Below are positions 1 through 9,291 of a stretch of 64,000 nt of DNA, in pieces. The DNA is taken from positions 434,001-498,000 of the forward strand of contig NZ_CP114767.1 of NCBI RefSeq assembly GCF_027359925.1, given 5' to 3'. The position numbers and the translations under genes are program-made. Position 1 is the stretch's first letter. Each line of letters opens with the position of its first letter. This DNA comes from Hymenobacter canadensis. Lineage in GTDB: Bacteria; Bacteroidota; Bacteroidia; Cytophagales; Hymenobacteraceae. A model generated the notes under the pieces. The model worked only from the letters and a program-made list of their open reading frames with translations. It did no database searches and had not been told where the DNA came from.

Positions 1-843
1 CCCAATGCTGGGGCCCTTGTCGGCTTGGTCGTTGGGGTGTACGTGCAGGTAGCTCTCGGTGTCTTCGCTGATAACCACCACGTGGCCCAGCGCGCCGAGG
101 TAGTTGTCGAGGTTGGTAACGGGCTGGCCGTCTTTGCTGATGGTGATTTTCATGCCCAGCAGTTGGCCCGTGGTCAGGGCTTTGTCAAACGAAAGCGTGG
201 CCTGGTAGCCGTCCTGGCTCCACTGCATGTCGTCGTTTTTGAACTTCATTGGGGCGTAGGCCGCGCCTTTCACCGTGATGGGCTGGCGGCCCAGCTGGTG
301 GCCGGCGCCGGTGGGCGTGTAGTCCTGAAACAGCACGTACTCGCCGCCTTTCGGGAAGGTGTACTGCACTTTGTAGTCGCCGTCGGCCGTGTACTCGGGG
401 TGCTCGTGGTAGAACTGGCCCAGGTCTTTGCTGACGATGATGAGGTGGATTTTCTTCTCGTGCACCACCGCCAGCGGCACGGGCGCCGCCTCGTTGCCCG
501 TTTCGCGGGGCGTGAAGGCGAGGGTGGCAGGCTGGCCGGCCGTGAGCTGCATGGGCGTGGGCACCAGCTTCATGTCGTAGGTTTTGCCATTGCTCACCTG
601 GTCATTGTGCTCCAGCTTCATGCCGCACTTGGGGCACTTCTCGCCCTCTTTGGTGCTCGTGACTTCGGGGTGCATGGGGCAGGCGTAGATGTGCCCGCCG
701 GCGTGGTCGGCGGTGCCGGCGGCCGGGCCGTTGGTGGGCGTCGTGACGGTGTCGGTAGCGCTGCTGGAAGTCGAATCAGACGAGCAGCCGGTGGTGGCGA
801 GCAGGCCGGCCAGGGCCAGCAGGGAAAGTGGTAAGCGGGACAT
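1..843 (-). CDS. Heavy-metal-binding-domain lipoprotein (C-terminus beyond window)
   Basis: The reading frame is open from an ATG at 843 to the left edge, so 281 residues are visible and the C-terminus is missing. It starts with a hydrophobic signal peptide ending in a lipobox with Cys20, then a Ser/Thr-rich linker. Residues 53-75 carry the heavy-metal-binding-domain pattern CPMHPEV...CPKCGM (Cys55, His58, Cys70, Cys73). The rest looks beta-rich and has clustered His residues (FYHEHPEY; LHVHPND near the edge). Such domains occur on periplasmic or outer-membrane metal-handling proteins of copper/silver systems. The CopA-type ATPase 1.2 kb away supports a copper role, which remains inferred. 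Confidence 0.85.
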   Translation of the reverse strand, partial: MSRLPLSLLALAGLLATTGCSSDSTSSSATDTVTTPTNGPAAGTADHAGGHIYACPMHPEVTSTKEGEKCPKCGMKLEHNDQVSNGKTYDMKLVPTPMQLTAGQPATLAFTPRETGNEAAPVPLAVVHEKKIHLIIVSKDLGQFYHEHPEYTADGDYKVQYTFPKGGEYVLFQDYTPTGAGHQLGRQPITVKGAAYAPMKFKNDDMQWSQDGYQATLSFDKALTTGQLLGMKITISKDGQPVTNLDNYLGALGHVVVISEDTESYLHVHPNDQADKGPSIG

Positions 844-1070
844 AAATGGGGGAGGTAAGCGGTGAAAAAACAAGGGCCAGTGGCGGCGGCGGCCGCCGGC
901 AAGTCTGCCGCCGGAGCAACCAAAGCTGCCAGCATCCGACGGCCCAGCCTGGCTGCCGCGTAGTGTTGCGGCCAGCCGGAGTGCCAGCCGCAAAGCCCGT
1001 GAGCTGGCAGGGCGTATTGGGGGAGGAAGAAAAGGAGGGAGGAGCGCACGCAGGCACCGGGCCCACAGGC

Positions 1071-1125
1071 AAAAACGCCCAGGCCCGCCCCGGACATAGC
1101 ACAGCTATGCCAGGGCGAGCCTGGG
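1071..1125 (-). terminator. Strong intrinsic terminator after the small Cys/His protein
   Basis: A long near-perfect hairpin has arms 1078-1100 and 1104-1125 with a 3-nt loop. On the minus strand it is followed by a run of five T (complement of 1071-1075). It lies just after the stop codon of the gene at 1140-1610. The rest of 844-1139 shows no convincing gene. Confidence 0.75.
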
Positions 1126-1139
1126 GCACGTCAACGGAA

Positions 1140-1610
1140 TCAGACCGTCAGGGACTGAATGAAAATCCGGATGTCGGGGATTTTGGGCGGCAGATGCTCG
1201 CGCAGTACCAGCACCACAGGCTGGGTACGGTCCCAGGAGCCAAGGGCCGCCCGGAAACAGAAGTCCGTGGCGGGCGGCAACAGGGCCGGCGCCGGTACCA
1301 GCAGCTGCTTTTCGGCCGGTGCTGTCAGCGACTTGAGCACGGCGGCCGAATTGTCTTTGCAGCAGCCGGACTCGCCGGTAGACTTCCCGGACGTATGCGT
1401 ATGCTGGGTTGCTTTTTTTGACTGCGTAGCCGCCTGGCCGTGGCCGTGGCAGCCGGGGTGTGCTGGAGCCGTTGCCTCGGCGGCCGGCGCGGGCGCCGCC
1501 TCCACGGGGCTCACCGTCGCGCACCAGCACTGGCCCACAAACACGTTGACGAAGACGAGCAGAAAGCTCGTCGCCATCAGGCGTCGGAAAGGGAACAGGC
1601 TACGGAACAT
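1140..1610 (-). CDS. Small secreted Cys/His-rich protein, HYC_CC_PP-like
   Basis: 156 residues from an ATG at 1610. The frame is open further upstream, but this start puts a positively charged, hydrophobic signal peptide (about residues 1-31) at the N-terminus and lies 23 bp below a promoter-like -7 box. After the signal come an Ala/Pro-rich stretch, HPGCHGHG and a GCCKD motif, then a C-terminus with a PP and an IRIFIQS ending. This resembles the small Bacteroidota proteins annotated HYC_CC_PP, often found near copper genes. The assignment is from memory of the pattern. It is divergent from copA and may share its regulation. Metal binding is inferred from the Cys and His clusters. Confidence 0.65.
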   Translation of the reverse strand: MFRSLFPFRRLMATSFLLVFVNVFVGQCWCATVSPVEAAPAPAAEATAPAHPGCHGHGQAATQSKKATQHTHTSGKSTGESGCCKDNSAAVLKSLTAPAEKQLLVPAPALLPPATDFCFRAALGSWDRTQPVVLVLREHLPPKIPDIRIFIQSLTV

Positions 1611-1633
1611 ATCGGGCAGGCAGAAAGCAGCTG

Positions 1634-1662
1634 CAAAAGTACGGTTCTTACGCAGATGCCAA
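1634..1662 (-). promoter_or_regulatory. Bacteroidota-type promoter of the Cys/His protein gene
   Basis: On the minus strand, TTG (complement of 1660-1662), an 18-bp spacer and TACTTTTG (complement of 1634-1641) match the Bacteroidota -33/-7 pattern TTG...TAnnTTTG. Transcription would start about 15 bp before the ATG at 1610. The remaining 1663-2002 between the divergent genes shows no other clear site. Confidence 0.55.
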
Positions 1663-2002
1663 CAGCTGGGGTGTCTACTGGAATTGCCGGCAAAGAGTTC
1701 CGGCGGCCGGGCGGCATCTGCCAGGGCGGGGCGGAAACCCTGTTCCAGAGTGCCACGCCGGTATCTGCCAGCCGGTAGGCGGCAACTCACGAAGCAGCTC
1801 AATCACCAAATCACGCAAGTCCGGGGCACGATTATGTGTCCGGCTCGTCCATAGCTGCGTTGGAGGAGGATGAATTATACAAGATTCAGGACGGATTCCG
1901 TACCAGCGCCGGCCCGGGAAAGCTGTTGCTTTGCACCAGTTACGAGCAGCCTTCGGCCCTTCCGAAAGCACGCTTACTCCCCGCCCTGTGTTACCCCGTA
2001 CT

Positions 2003-4276
2003 ATGGAAACTGACCTTAAAACCGAAACCCTCGACATCGAAGGCATGACCTGCGCCTCGTGCGCCTCCTTCGTCGAAAAGTCGCTGGCCCGCACGCCCGG
2101 CGTGCAGCGGGCCATGGTCAACTTTGCCACCGAAAAAGCCACCATCGACTACCTGCCCGCGCAGGCCACGCCTGCTACCCTGAGGCAGGCCGTGGTGCAG
2201 GCCGGCTACGGCGTGCTGGAGCGCGCCCCCGACACCAGCGCCGCCGACCGCCAGGCGGAAATCGACCAGCAGAAAGCCCACGCCTACCAGCAGCTCAGGC
2301 GCCGCTTCTGGGTGGCGGCCGGGCTAGCCCTCATCATCATGCCCCTGAGCATGCTCATGCTCTGGCCGGCGGCTATGCAGCGCATCAATATGCAGTGGCT
2401 GAACTACGGCCTGCTGCTGCTCACGCTGCCGGTGCTGCTCTACAGCGGCCGCGAGTTCTACACCTCGGCCTGGAACGGCTTCCGGCACCGCGCCGCCAAC
2501 ATGGACACGCTCATTGCCGTGGGCACCGGCGCTGCGTTTCTCTACAGCCTGGCCGCCACCGTCGTGCCCGAGTTCTTCCGCAGCCGCGGCCTGACGCCCG
2601 AGGTCTACTACGACACCACCGCCACCATCATCGCCCTGATTCTGCTGGGCAAAGTGCTGGAACTGCGCGCCAAAACCCAGACCTCGGCCGCCATGAAGGC
2701 CCTGATCGGGCTGCAGGCCAAAACGGCCCGCGTAGTGCGCCCCGGCGGCCAGGAGCTGGACGTGCCCATTGAACAGGTGCAGCTCGGCGACCTGGTGGTG
2801 GTGCGCCCCGGCGAGAAAGTCGCCACCGACGGCCTCATCGAAGAAGGCCACTCGGCCGTGGATGAGGCCATGCTCACCGGCGAAAGTCTGCCCGTGGAGA
2901 AGAAAGCCGGCGACCCGGTATTCGGGGCCACGCTCAACAAAACCGGCTCCTTCCGCTTCCGCGTGACGAAAGTGGGCGCCGATACCATGCTCGCCCAGAT
3001 TGTGAAGCTGGTGGAAGACGCCCAGGGCAGCCGCGCGCCCATTCAGCGCCTCGCCGATAAGGTCAGCGCCATTTTTGTGCCCACGGTGGTCGTCATTGCC
3101 ATTCTCACCTTCGTGCTCTGGTTTGATCTGGCCCCCATCGAAACGCGCCTGCCGCTGGCGCTGGTCAACTTCGTGGCCGTGCTCATCATTGCCTGCCCCT
3201 GCGCGCTGGGGCTGGCCACGCCCACGGCCATCATGGTGAGCACCGGCAAGGGCGCCGAGCACGGCGTGCTGATCCGCAACGCCGAGGCCCTGGAAAAAGC
3301 CTACCAGGTAAACACCGTGCTGCTCGACAAAACCGGCACCATCACCCGCGGTGAGCCCGCCGTGACCGATTTTGTGCCGGCCGCCGGCCAGGATGCCGCC
3401 CGGCTGCTGCAGCTGGTGGCGGCCGTGGAGCGCCAGAGTGAGCACCCGCTGGCCGCGGCCGTGGTGCGCTACGCCGAGGCGCAGCAAGCCGCATCGGCTC
3501 CGGCCACCGGCTTCCGGGCCATCGAGGGCCAAGGGGCCGAGGCCACAGTGAACGGGCAAGCCGTGCTCATCGGCAATTCCCGGCTGCTCGATGAGGCCGG
3601 CATTGTGCTGCCGGTGGCCGTGCGCCAGCAGGCCGACGCGCTGCTGACCCAGGCCAAAACCGTGCTCTACGTGGCCGTAGCAGGCCAGGCCGCCGGCCTC
3701 ATCGGCGTGGCCGACACCGTGCGCGACACGTCGGTGGCGGCCATCCGGCGCCTGCAAAGCATGGGGCTGGAAGTGGTGATGATGACCGGCGACAATCCCC
3801 AGACCGCCGCCCAGGTGGCCCGGCAGGTGGGCATCACGCGCTACTTTGCCGAGGTGCTGCCCGGCGGTAAAGCCGGCAAGGTGAAGGAGCTGCAGGCCGA
3901 AGGCCGCATCGTGGCTATGGTCGGCGACGGCATCAACGACGCGCCCGCCCTGGCCCAGGCCGACATCGGCCTGGCCATGGGCGGCGGCACCGACGTGGCC
4001 ATGGAAGCGGCCGGCATCACGCTCATGCGCTCCGATTTGCAGGGCGTGGTCACGGCCATCGAGCTGAGCCGGCAAACCATCCGCACTATCAAGCAGAACC
4101 TGTTTTTTGCCTTTCTCTACAACTCGCTGGGCATTCCCATTGCTGCCGGCCTGCTCTACCCGGTGTTTGGCTGGCTGCTTTCGCCCATGCTGGCGGCCGG
4201 GGCCATGGCGCTAAGCTCGGTGTCGGTGCTCACTAATTCGCTGCGGCTGCGCGGCTTCACTCCCCTCAAGCCTTAA
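2003..4276 (+). CDS. copA: Copper-translocating P1B-type ATPase (CopA)
   Basis: 757 residues. Start chosen at ATG 2003, because upstream codons in frame lack family similarity and the metal-binding domain begins at once. One N-terminal HMA domain carries GMTCASC (Cys17, Cys20). Six to eight membrane segments follow, with the ion-binding CPC motif near residue 398, the phosphorylation motif DKTGT at Asp442, the hinge GDGIND near 641, and a last segment with the MALSS pattern expected of Cu(I) pumps. It should export Cu(I) from cytoplasm to periplasm. A single HMA domain is at the low end for CopA. It is followed 6 bp later by a cupredoxin-like protein, so the two form an operon. Confidence 0.95.
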   Translation: METDLKTETLDIEGMTCASCASFVEKSLARTPGVQRAMVNFATEKATIDYLPAQATPATLRQAVVQAGYGVLERAPDTSAADRQAEIDQQKAHAYQQLRRRFWVAAGLALIIMPLSMLMLWPAAMQRINMQWLNYGLLLLTLPVLLYSGREFYTSAWNGFRHRAANMDTLIAVGTGAAFLYSLAATVVPEFFRSRGLTPEVYYDTTATIIALILLGKVLELRAKTQTSAAMKALIGLQAKTARVVRPGGQELDVPIEQVQLGDLVVVRPGEKVATDGLIEEGHSAVDEAMLTGESLPVEKKAGDPVFGATLNKTGSFRFRVTKVGADTMLAQIVKLVEDAQGSRAPIQRLADKVSAIFVPTVVVIAILTFVLWFDLAPIETRLPLALVNFVAVLIIACPCALGLATPTAIMVSTGKGAEHGVLIRNAEALEKAYQVNTVLLDKTGTITRGEPAVTDFVPAAGQDAARLLQLVAAVERQSEHPLAAAVVRYAEAQQAASAPATGFRAIEGQGAEATVNGQAVLIGNSRLLDEAGIVLPVAVRQQADALLTQAKTVLYVAVAGQAAGLIGVADTVRDTSVAAIRRLQSMGLEVVMMTGDNPQTAAQVARQVGITRYFAEVLPGGKAGKVKELQAEGRIVAMVGDGINDAPALAQADIGLAMGGGTDVAMEAAGITLMRSDLQGVVTAIELSRQTIRTIKQNLFFAFLYNSLGIPIAAGLLYPVFGWLLSPMLAAGAMALSSVSVLTNSLRLRGFTPLKP

Positions 4277-4282
4277 CCCGGT

Positions 4283-4660
4283 ATGGATACTGTCGAAATC
4301 ATCGTGACGCTGGTGGGTGTGGCCCTGGCCGGGTTCGTGCTTTGGTATTTCTTTTTCTCGGCCCGCCAGACGGCAAGCGCCGTGTCGTCCGTCAGCGGGG
4401 TGCAGGAAGTGGATATCACCGTGAAAGGTGGCTACTCGCCCGACGTTATTGAGGTGGAGCGCGGCAAGCCCGTGCAGCTCAGCTTCTACCGCGACGAGGA
4501 AAACAGCTGCTCCGAGGAGCTGCTCATGCCCGACTTCCACATCCGCCGCGACCTGCCCGCCTTCAAAACCACGCTGGTGGAGCTGCTGCCCCAGCAGGCC
4601 GGCACGTTCCCGTTCACCTGCGGCATGGGTCTGCTGCGCGGAAGCCTGGTGGTGAAATAG
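4283..4660 (+). CDS. Membrane-anchored cupredoxin-like copper-binding protein
   Basis: 125 residues. An N-terminal membrane helix (about 5-26) is followed by a single cupredoxin-like beta domain. Candidate ligands are Cys76, His86, Cys113 and Met115, the last two in the sequence FTCGMG. It starts 6 bp after copA, so the two are probably co-transcribed. Likely role: accept, buffer or deliver copper on the periplasmic side of CopA, which is inferred from the fold and position. The ligand set is not that of a textbook blue-copper site. Confidence 0.8.
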   Translation: MDTVEIIVTLVGVALAGFVLWYFFFSARQTASAVSSVSGVQEVDITVKGGYSPDVIEVERGKPVQLSFYRDEENSCSEELLMPDFHIRRDLPAFKTTLVELLPQQAGTFPFTCGMGLLRGSLVVK

Positions 4661-4750
4661 CCGGCGCAACGGCCCGGATTGGCCAGCTACCCATCATTGC
4701 CGCTACGGCTATTGGCGAAGACAGTAGGGCAGTGGCATACCCTGTGCATA

Positions 4751-4784
4751 AAAAAAGGCCTTAGCGTGCTGCTAAGGCCTTTTT
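4751..4784. terminator. Bidirectional terminator between copA operon and tRNA-Arg
   Basis: Perfect 14-bp arms (4752-4765 and 4771-4784) with a 5-nt loop, A-run on the left and T-run on the right, so it can work on both strands. It ends the copA operon on + and the tRNA transcript on -. 4661-4750 shows nothing else. Confidence 0.85.
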
Positions 4785-4858
4785 GGTGGTCGCGCTAGGA
4801 ATCGAACCTAGATCTAGAGCTTCGGAGGCTCCCATACTATCCGTTGTACTACGCAACC
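4784..4858 (-). tRNA. tRNA-Arg (anticodon CCG)
   Basis: The complementary strand folds as a full cloverleaf: acceptor GGTTGCG paired with CGCGACC, D arm, anticodon stem GGAGC/GCTCT with loop CTCCGAA (anticodon CCG), and T arm CTAGG-TTCGATT-CCTAG. The discriminator A is at 4787, followed by an encoded CCA at 4784-4786. It reads codon CGG. Confidence 0.93.
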
Positions 4859-5003
4859 CGGTAATGAGGCGCAAAACTAGAGAGAAAATGCCGCCGCGCA
4901 AAACAACACGGGCCATTTTATGCAAAATCATGTTCAGAATGGCCACAACCTTCCGGCCGGTAAAGCAGTTAGCTTTACCACACAACCCGAACTTTTTCTA
5001 CTT

Positions 5004-5486
5004 ATGGCTTCCCCCGAAAAAAAGAACCTATACACCGCCGACGCCACCGCCATTGGCGGCCGTAGCGGCCACGTGCGCTCCGCCACCGGCATCATCGACT
5101 TGGATATGTCGGTGCCGGAAGGGCTGGGCGGCAAGAAGAACGCCACCAACCCCGAAGAGCTGTTTGCGGCCGGCTACTCGTCGTGCTTCCAGCAGGCCTT
5201 GCTCGTTATTGCCCAGCGCGCCGGCGACAAGCTCGACCCGCAAACCGAAGTGAAGTGCTCGGTGACCCTGTTTCAGGAAGGCGAAGGCTACGGCCTGTCG
5301 GCCGTGCTCGACGTCGACCTGAAGTCGTTCGACCAGCAGAAAACCGTGGACATGGTGCGCCAGGCCCACAAAATCTGCCCGTACTCGGTAGGCACCCGCG
5401 GCAACATGGAAGTGGAGCTGCGCGTGAAAGGCGAGGCTCTGCCCGTAGAAGCCGAAGAAAACGCCGGAGTAGCCGCCAAAGGCTAA
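5004..5486 (+). CDS. ohr: Organic hydroperoxide reductase, Ohr family
   Basis: 160 residues from ATG 5004. The frame is open upstream, but Ohr proteins begin near this point. Ohr proteins reduce organic hydroperoxides with two cysteines. Here they are Cys61 in the SSCFQQ motif and Cys125 in KICPYS, with the usual spacing. The NPEELFAAGYSSC block is typical. It stands alone, without a linked ohrR; a second ohr with its regulator is at 14841-15774. The C-terminus has a short acidic extension beyond the conserved domain. A close TAnnTTTG-like box (TAGCTTTA) lies in the upstream region but is weak. Confidence 0.92.
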   Translation: MASPEKKNLYTADATAIGGRSGHVRSATGIIDLDMSVPEGLGGKKNATNPEELFAAGYSSCFQQALLVIAQRAGDKLDPQTEVKCSVTLFQEGEGYGLSAVLDVDLKSFDQQKTVDMVRQAHKICPYSVGTRGNMEVELRVKGEALPVEAEENAGVAAKG

Positions 5487-5506
5487 ACCCAGCTAACGAA
5501 CAATGC

Positions 5507-5540
5507 AAAAGGCCCGTCCGGATATCCGGACGGGCCTTTT
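5507..5540. terminator. Perfect palindromic terminator shared by ohr and sucC
   Basis: A 34-bp perfect palindrome with 14-bp arms, A-run on the left and T-run on the right. It lies between the convergent ohr (+) and sucC (-) genes and can serve both. Confidence 0.85.
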
Positions 5541-5568
5541 GTATGCTAAGCAGTGTGGTCAGATGGGA

Positions 5569-6771
5569 CTAGATGCCCTGGGCAGCCAGCACTTCCTTCA
5601 CGCGCTCAGCGGCATCTTTCAGCAACACGGCCGAGTACACTTTCAGGCCGCTTTCGTCGATGATGCGGGCGCCTTCTTCGGCGTTGGTGCCCTGCAGACG
5701 CACGATGATCGGCACTTTGATGTCGCCGATGTTCTTGTAGGCTTCTACCACGCCATTCGCCACCCGGTCGCAGCGTACGATGCCACCGAAGATGTTGATG
5801 AGGATGGCTTTCACGTTCGGATCCTTCAGGATGATGCGGAAACCGGCTTCTACGGTCTGGGCGTTGGCTCCACCCCCTACGTCGAGGAAGTTGGCCGGCT
5901 CGCCGCCGCTCAGCTTGATGATGTCCATGGTGGCCATGGCCAGGCCGGCGCCGTTCACCATGCAGCCTACGTTGCCGTCGAGCTTCACATAGTTCAGGTT
6001 GGACAGCGACGCTTCCACTTCCAGCGGATCCTCTTCGTTGGTGTCGCGCAGCTCCACGAAATCCTTGTGGCGGTAGAGGGCGTTTTCGTCGAGGGTTACT
6101 TTGGCGTCAACGGCCAGAATCTTGTCGTCCGAGGTTTTCAGAACGGGGTTGATTTCGAACATGGCCGAGTCCGTCTCGTCGTAGGCCTTATACAGGGCCT
6201 GCACGAACTTCACCATTTCCTTCTGCGCCGGACCAGTCAGGCCCAGGTTGAAGGCGATTTTAGCGGCCTGGAACGGACGCAGACCCACGCGGGGGTCTAC
6301 ATGCTCGCGGTGGATTTTCTCGGGGTGCGCCTCGGCTACCTCCTCGATGTCCATGCCGCCTTCGGTGGTGTAGATGATGACGTTCTTGCCGGTCGCGCGG
6401 TCCAGCAGCACGCTCATGTAGTATTCCTTGGTTTCCGAAGCGCCGGGGTAGTACACGTCCTGCGCAATCAGCACCTTGTGCACCTTGCGGCCTTCGGCGC
6501 CGGTTTGCTTGGTTACGAGCTGCATGCCGATGATCTGGCCGGCAATTTCTTTCACCTGCTCCAGGTTTTTGGCGAGTTTCACCCCACCCCCTTTGCCACG
6601 GCCGCCCGCATGAATCTGGGCTTTGATAACGTACCAGCTCGTGCCGGTCTCTTCGGTCAGCTTCTTGGCAGCTTCCACGGCCTGCTCGGCAGTGTCGGCG
6701 GTTATGCCTTCCTGCACGCGCACGCCGTAGCGTTTCAGAATTTCTTTGCCCTGATACTCGTGAATGTTCAT
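5569..6771 (-). CDS. sucC: Succinyl-CoA ligase (ADP-forming), beta subunit
   Basis: 400 residues, the usual length, starting [12 protein letters not shown] as in the family. The N-terminal ATP-grasp fold includes [16 protein letters not shown]. The C-terminal CoA-ligase domain carries [19 protein letters not shown] and FGGIVRCD. It is the TCA-cycle enzyme that makes ATP from succinyl-CoA, working with SucD, which is not in this window. A TAnnTTTG-like box (TACTTTCG on the minus strand, complement of 6813-6820) lies upstream. Confidence 0.97.
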   Translation of the reverse strand: MNIHEYQGKEILKRYGVRVQEGITADTAEQAVEAAKKLTEETGTSWYVIKAQIHAGGRGKGGGVKLAKNLEQVKEIAGQIIGMQLVTKQTGAEGRKVHKVLIAQDVYYPGASETKEYYMSVLLDRATGKNVIIYTTEGGMDIEEVAEAHPEKIHREHVDPRVGLRPFQAAKIAFNLGLTGPAQKEMVKFVQALYKAYDETDSAMFEINPVLKTSDDKILAVDAKVTLDENALYRHKDFVELRDTNEEDPLEVEASLSNLNYVKLDGNVGCMVNGAGLAMATMDIIKLSGGEPANFLDVGGGANAQTVEAGFRIILKDPNVKAILINIFGGIVRCDRVANGVVEAYKNIGDIKVPIIVRLQGTNAEEGARIIDESGLKVYSAVLLKDAAERVKEVLAAQGI

Positions 6772-6841
6772 AAAGGTCGGTTAAGGGGAAGTTCGGGGTG
6801 GGTTACTGAGCGCGAAAGTAGGCAATTATAGGCTGAACCGC

Positions 6842-7009
6842 GCTGTCATTGCGAGCGAAGCGAAGCAATCTTTCCTCTCTGTGAGCCAAACGCCCCCCTA
6901 ATCGAAGCCCTCTGGCAGCAGTGTAATAGACTAACGCCGGAAGGTTTGTCGGTAAAGAAAATGTCTGCTCTGAGAGGAAAGATTGCTTCGCTTCGCTCGC
7001 AATGACAGC
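6842..7009. repeat. Inverted repeat, family A (38-bp arms)
   Basis: Perfect 38-bp arms at 6842-6879 and 6972-7009, containing CATTGCGAGCGAAGCGAAGC on the left, separated by 92 bp. The right arm ends 5 bp from the stop codon of the GH113-like gene. No ORF inside is convincing. The motif recalls an interspersed repeat common in this lineage, from memory. Confidence 0.85.
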
Positions 7010-7014
7010 AAAAC

Positions 7015-8154
7015 TCACTTCCCATACCACTGCGCCATCACCTGCTCGGCGGGTTTGTGCTGGGGCGTGAAGTCGAGGTGGCGGCGCAACGGGCCGTCGG
7101 GTTGCAGGCCGGGGTACCATTTCCAGATGAAGATGCCCCTGAACCAGGGCTGCGGCCAGAACGTCTCGAACATCGCCTCGTAGCACACGCGCTGGGTGGT
7201 TTCGTCGGGGGTGGCGGGCAGGGCGTTGCGGTCGGGCCATACCCAGGGCTGAATGGCCGCGTCGGGCGTGGTTTTGTAGCCGGCCTCGGTGAACAGCACG
7301 GGCTTGCCGTAGCGCTTCTGCACGGCGGTAATGCGGGCCAGCGGCTCGCGCCAAGCTTTCAGCAGGGCCGCTTTGGCGGGCCGCTCGGTGGTGCTGAGCG
7401 GGAAATAGGCCTGCACCCCGATGTAGTCCAGCGCGTCCCAGAACTTCACCTGCTCGAACTCGCCGCTCCAGTTGGCGGCGTACGTGAGCGGGCCGTGGTA
7501 CACGCGGCGCACTCGCCCGATGAGGGCGCGCCACTCGGCCTCGTGGCCCACAGTTTTCTCCAGCTCCGTCCCGATGCACAGTGCCTCCATGCCGTTGGCC
7601 TCGGCCAGCTCGGCGTAGTGCACTATAAACGTGGTGTAGGCTGCAAACCACTGCTGCCAATCGGCGTCAGAGGTCATGCTGATGTCGCCGGGCCAGGTGC
7701 CACCGGGGCCACGCAGCCACAGGTGGGGCTTGAGCAGCGTATGGATGCCGCGCTGCCGGGCTTGCTGGGCGGTGCGCACGAGGCCCCGGTCACTTTCGCC
7801 CCAGTAGTTGCGGCTGCCGGCACCGGTGTGCATCCGGATTTCGGGCGAAGCGGCGCCGGCCTGCCAGCCAAACGGCGTCTGGGCAATCCAGTTGACGTGG
7901 GCCCGCACCAGCGGCTCCAGGTCCTGGCTGGCCAGTGAGTCGGCTCCCACCCAGTTGACGCCCTTCAGGCGGGCTTCCAGCCTAGCCAGCCCGGAGGCGG
8001 CAGTTGCCGGGCGGCCGGGGCTGGGTTGGGAAACCGGGTCTGCTGGTTGGGCAGAGCGCCGGGCCAGCCCTAAAGCCGCCAGCAATGCCGCCGCTACCAG
8101 CCCCAGCCAGAGCCACGACCAGCGGGGAGAAGAAGGAAAAACAGCCATAGCCAT
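7015..8154 (-). CDS. Membrane-anchored glycoside hydrolase, GH113-like (beta-mannanase type)
   Basis: 379 residues with one N-terminal hydrophobic segment (about 12-30) that would anchor or export it. The rest is a TIM-barrel protein resembling GH113 enzymes. Two likely catalytic glutamates are Glu197 in GTELEK and Glu290 in LFTEAGYK, and KPHLWLR is also typical. GH113 members include beta-1,4-mannanases; the exact substrate here is inferred only. Start chosen at ATG 8154; a second ATG two codons later is equally possible. It is a single gene bracketed by a repeat pair on its 3' side. Confidence 0.82.
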   Translation of the reverse strand: MAMAVFPSSPRWSWLWLGLVAAALLAALGLARRSAQPADPVSQPSPGRPATAASGLARLEARLKGVNWVGADSLASQDLEPLVRAHVNWIAQTPFGWQAGAASPEIRMHTGAGSRNYWGESDRGLVRTAQQARQRGIHTLLKPHLWLRGPGGTWPGDISMTSDADWQQWFAAYTTFIVHYAELAEANGMEALCIGTELEKTVGHEAEWRALIGRVRRVYHGPLTYAANWSGEFEQVKFWDALDYIGVQAYFPLSTTERPAKAALLKAWREPLARITAVQKRYGKPVLFTEAGYKTTPDAAIQPWVWPDRNALPATPDETTQRVCYEAMFETFWPQPWFRGIFIWKWYPGLQPDGPLRRHLDFTPQHKPAEQVMAQWYGK

Positions 8155-8286
8155 AGTAGGTGCGTCAGCGTATAGGGCTCAAATTGCAGAAAACCGCTTG
8201 CATCTGCTGCGTGCCGGTGGGCCTGGTTGGGGGCGCGCCCCACTACCGGGTCTGGAGCGGGCCGGTGTAATCTGCGCAGCAAACTG

Positions 8287-8294
8287 TAGATTTG
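8287..8294 (+). promoter_or_regulatory. -7 box of the LolD-like ATPase gene
   Basis: TAGATTTG fits TAnnTTTG exactly. A possible GTG -33 element lies 19 bp upstream. The box overlaps the first possible start codon (TTG 8292), which argues that translation starts later, at TTG 8331. Confidence 0.5.
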
Positions 8295-8330
8295 TTTTTC
8301 GTCCTCCGGCTCACTTTACCTGGTTCCGTT

Positions 8331-8993
8331 TTGCTGCAAGCCATCAACGTTCGTAAGAAATACAATACGCTGGAAGTCCTCAAGGGCATCGACCTGACCA
8401 TTGAAAAGGCCGAAATCGTGTCCATCGTGGGGTCTTCGGGGGCTGGCAAGAGCACGCTGCTGCACATTCTGGGCACGCTCGACAACCCCGATTCCGGCGA
8501 GATTCTCTTCGACGGCCAGTCGGTCAGCTCGCTGCGCCGGTCGGAGCTGGCGCGGTTCCGCAACCGCCACATCGGGTTCATCTTCCAGTTTCACAACCTG
8601 CTGCCCGAGTTTACGGCGCTTGAAAACGTGTGCCTGCCGGCGTATCTGGCCGGCCGCTCGGAAAAGGAAACCCGCGTGCGGGCCCGCGAATTGCTCGGGA
8701 TGCTGAACCTTGAGCGCCGCGCCGACCATAAGCCGTCGGAAATGAGCGGCGGCGAGCAGCAGCGCACGGCCGTGGCCCGCGCCCTCATCAACTCCCCCGA
8801 AATCATCTTCGCCGACGAGCCCAGCGGCAACCTCGACTCGCAGAACGCCCAGGAGCTGCACCAGATTTTCTTTCTGCTGCGCAAGGAGCTGGGCCAGACC
8901 TTCGTCATCGTGACCCACAACGACCAGCTGGCCGAAATGGCCGACCGCAAGATCACCATGAAGGACGGCTACATCTGGGAAGGCCAGAACTAG
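8331..8993 (+). CDS. ABC transporter ATP-binding protein, LolD/MacB type
   Basis: 220 residues starting at a TTG codon, giving [10 protein letters not shown] as in family members. Walker A is GSSGAGKST, the signature SGGEQQR, Walker B IIFADEP, and the switch His is in THND. The [19 protein letters not shown] region is characteristic of the LolD/MacB group, which drives lipoprotein release or tripartite export with an FtsX-like permease. No permease gene is adjacent, so the partner must be encoded elsewhere. The upstream TTG at 8292 is less likely because it falls inside the promoter box. Confidence 0.9.
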   Translation: MLQAINVRKKYNTLEVLKGIDLTIEKAEIVSIVGSSGAGKSTLLHILGTLDNPDSGEILFDGQSVSSLRRSELARFRNRHIGFIFQFHNLLPEFTALENVCLPAYLAGRSEKETRVRARELLGMLNLERRADHKPSEMSGGEQQRTAVARALINSPEIIFADEPSGNLDSQNAQELHQIFFLLRKELGQTFVIVTHNDQLAEMADRKITMKDGYIWEGQN

Positions 8994-9017
8994 CTGGTTG
9001 CCTGCTACCATCGTTTC

Positions 9018-9048
9018 AGCGCCTCTTCCTGCTGCAGGGGGAGGCGCT
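9018..9048 (+). terminator. Hairpin after the ATPase gene
   Basis: 8-bp arms (9018-9025 and 9041-9048) follow the ATPase stop codon at a short distance, but there is no T-run, so this is only a possible terminator. Confidence 0.35.
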
Positions 9049-9181
9049 ATTGCGTTCGGGCAGTAGGGCCGGCGGAACCCCGACGTGGCGGAAGGCGTTT
9101 AAGCTCCAGAACATCAACGCTGCCGTGGGCTTTGGCCCTGGCTCAGGTCATGCGTCCGACCCGCCCCGGACCATGCAGCCC

Positions 9182-9225
9182 AACCCCTTGCCCCGTCACC
9201 GGAACGGAGCAAGGGGTTTGTTTTT
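9182..9225 (+). terminator. Intrinsic terminator in the intergenic stretch
   Basis: 10-bp arms at 9182-9191 and 9209-9218 followed by a T-rich run to 9225. The sequence between 9049 and 9181 has no convincing gene, so this either ends readthrough from the ATPase gene or an undetected short RNA. Confidence 0.65.
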
Positions 9226-9291
9226 GCCCTGCCACGCAGCCGCAGAAGCTGCAAAACCGGGCTGAAAACCGGCTGGAAAAGCCCAAAAATA

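Noticed and set aside
25..834. Long + strand open frame opposite the metal-binding lipoprotein gene
   Set aside because: It is the reverse-strand shadow of a gene with a signal peptide, lipobox and HMBD motif; its translation is His/Val-rich and of no recognised family.
2324..4075. 583-codon frame antisense to copA
   Set aside because: Typical of high-GC coding sequence; copA carries all catalytic motifs on the other strand.
4784..4858. tRNA gene as possible integration site
   Set aside because: No integrase, direct repeats or foreign-looking DNA lie beside either tRNA gene.
5503..6831. 442-codon + strand frame over sucC
   Set aside because: Antisense to a full-length sucC with clear family motifs.
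6803..7660. Minus-strand frame running through the family-A repeat
   Set aside because: It is out of frame with the GH113-like gene and is built partly of repeat DNA; composition Arg/His/Pro-rich.
9050..9265. 71-codon frame between the ATPase gene and the annealing-protein-like gene
   Set aside because: Runs through an intrinsic terminator and has no recognisable features.
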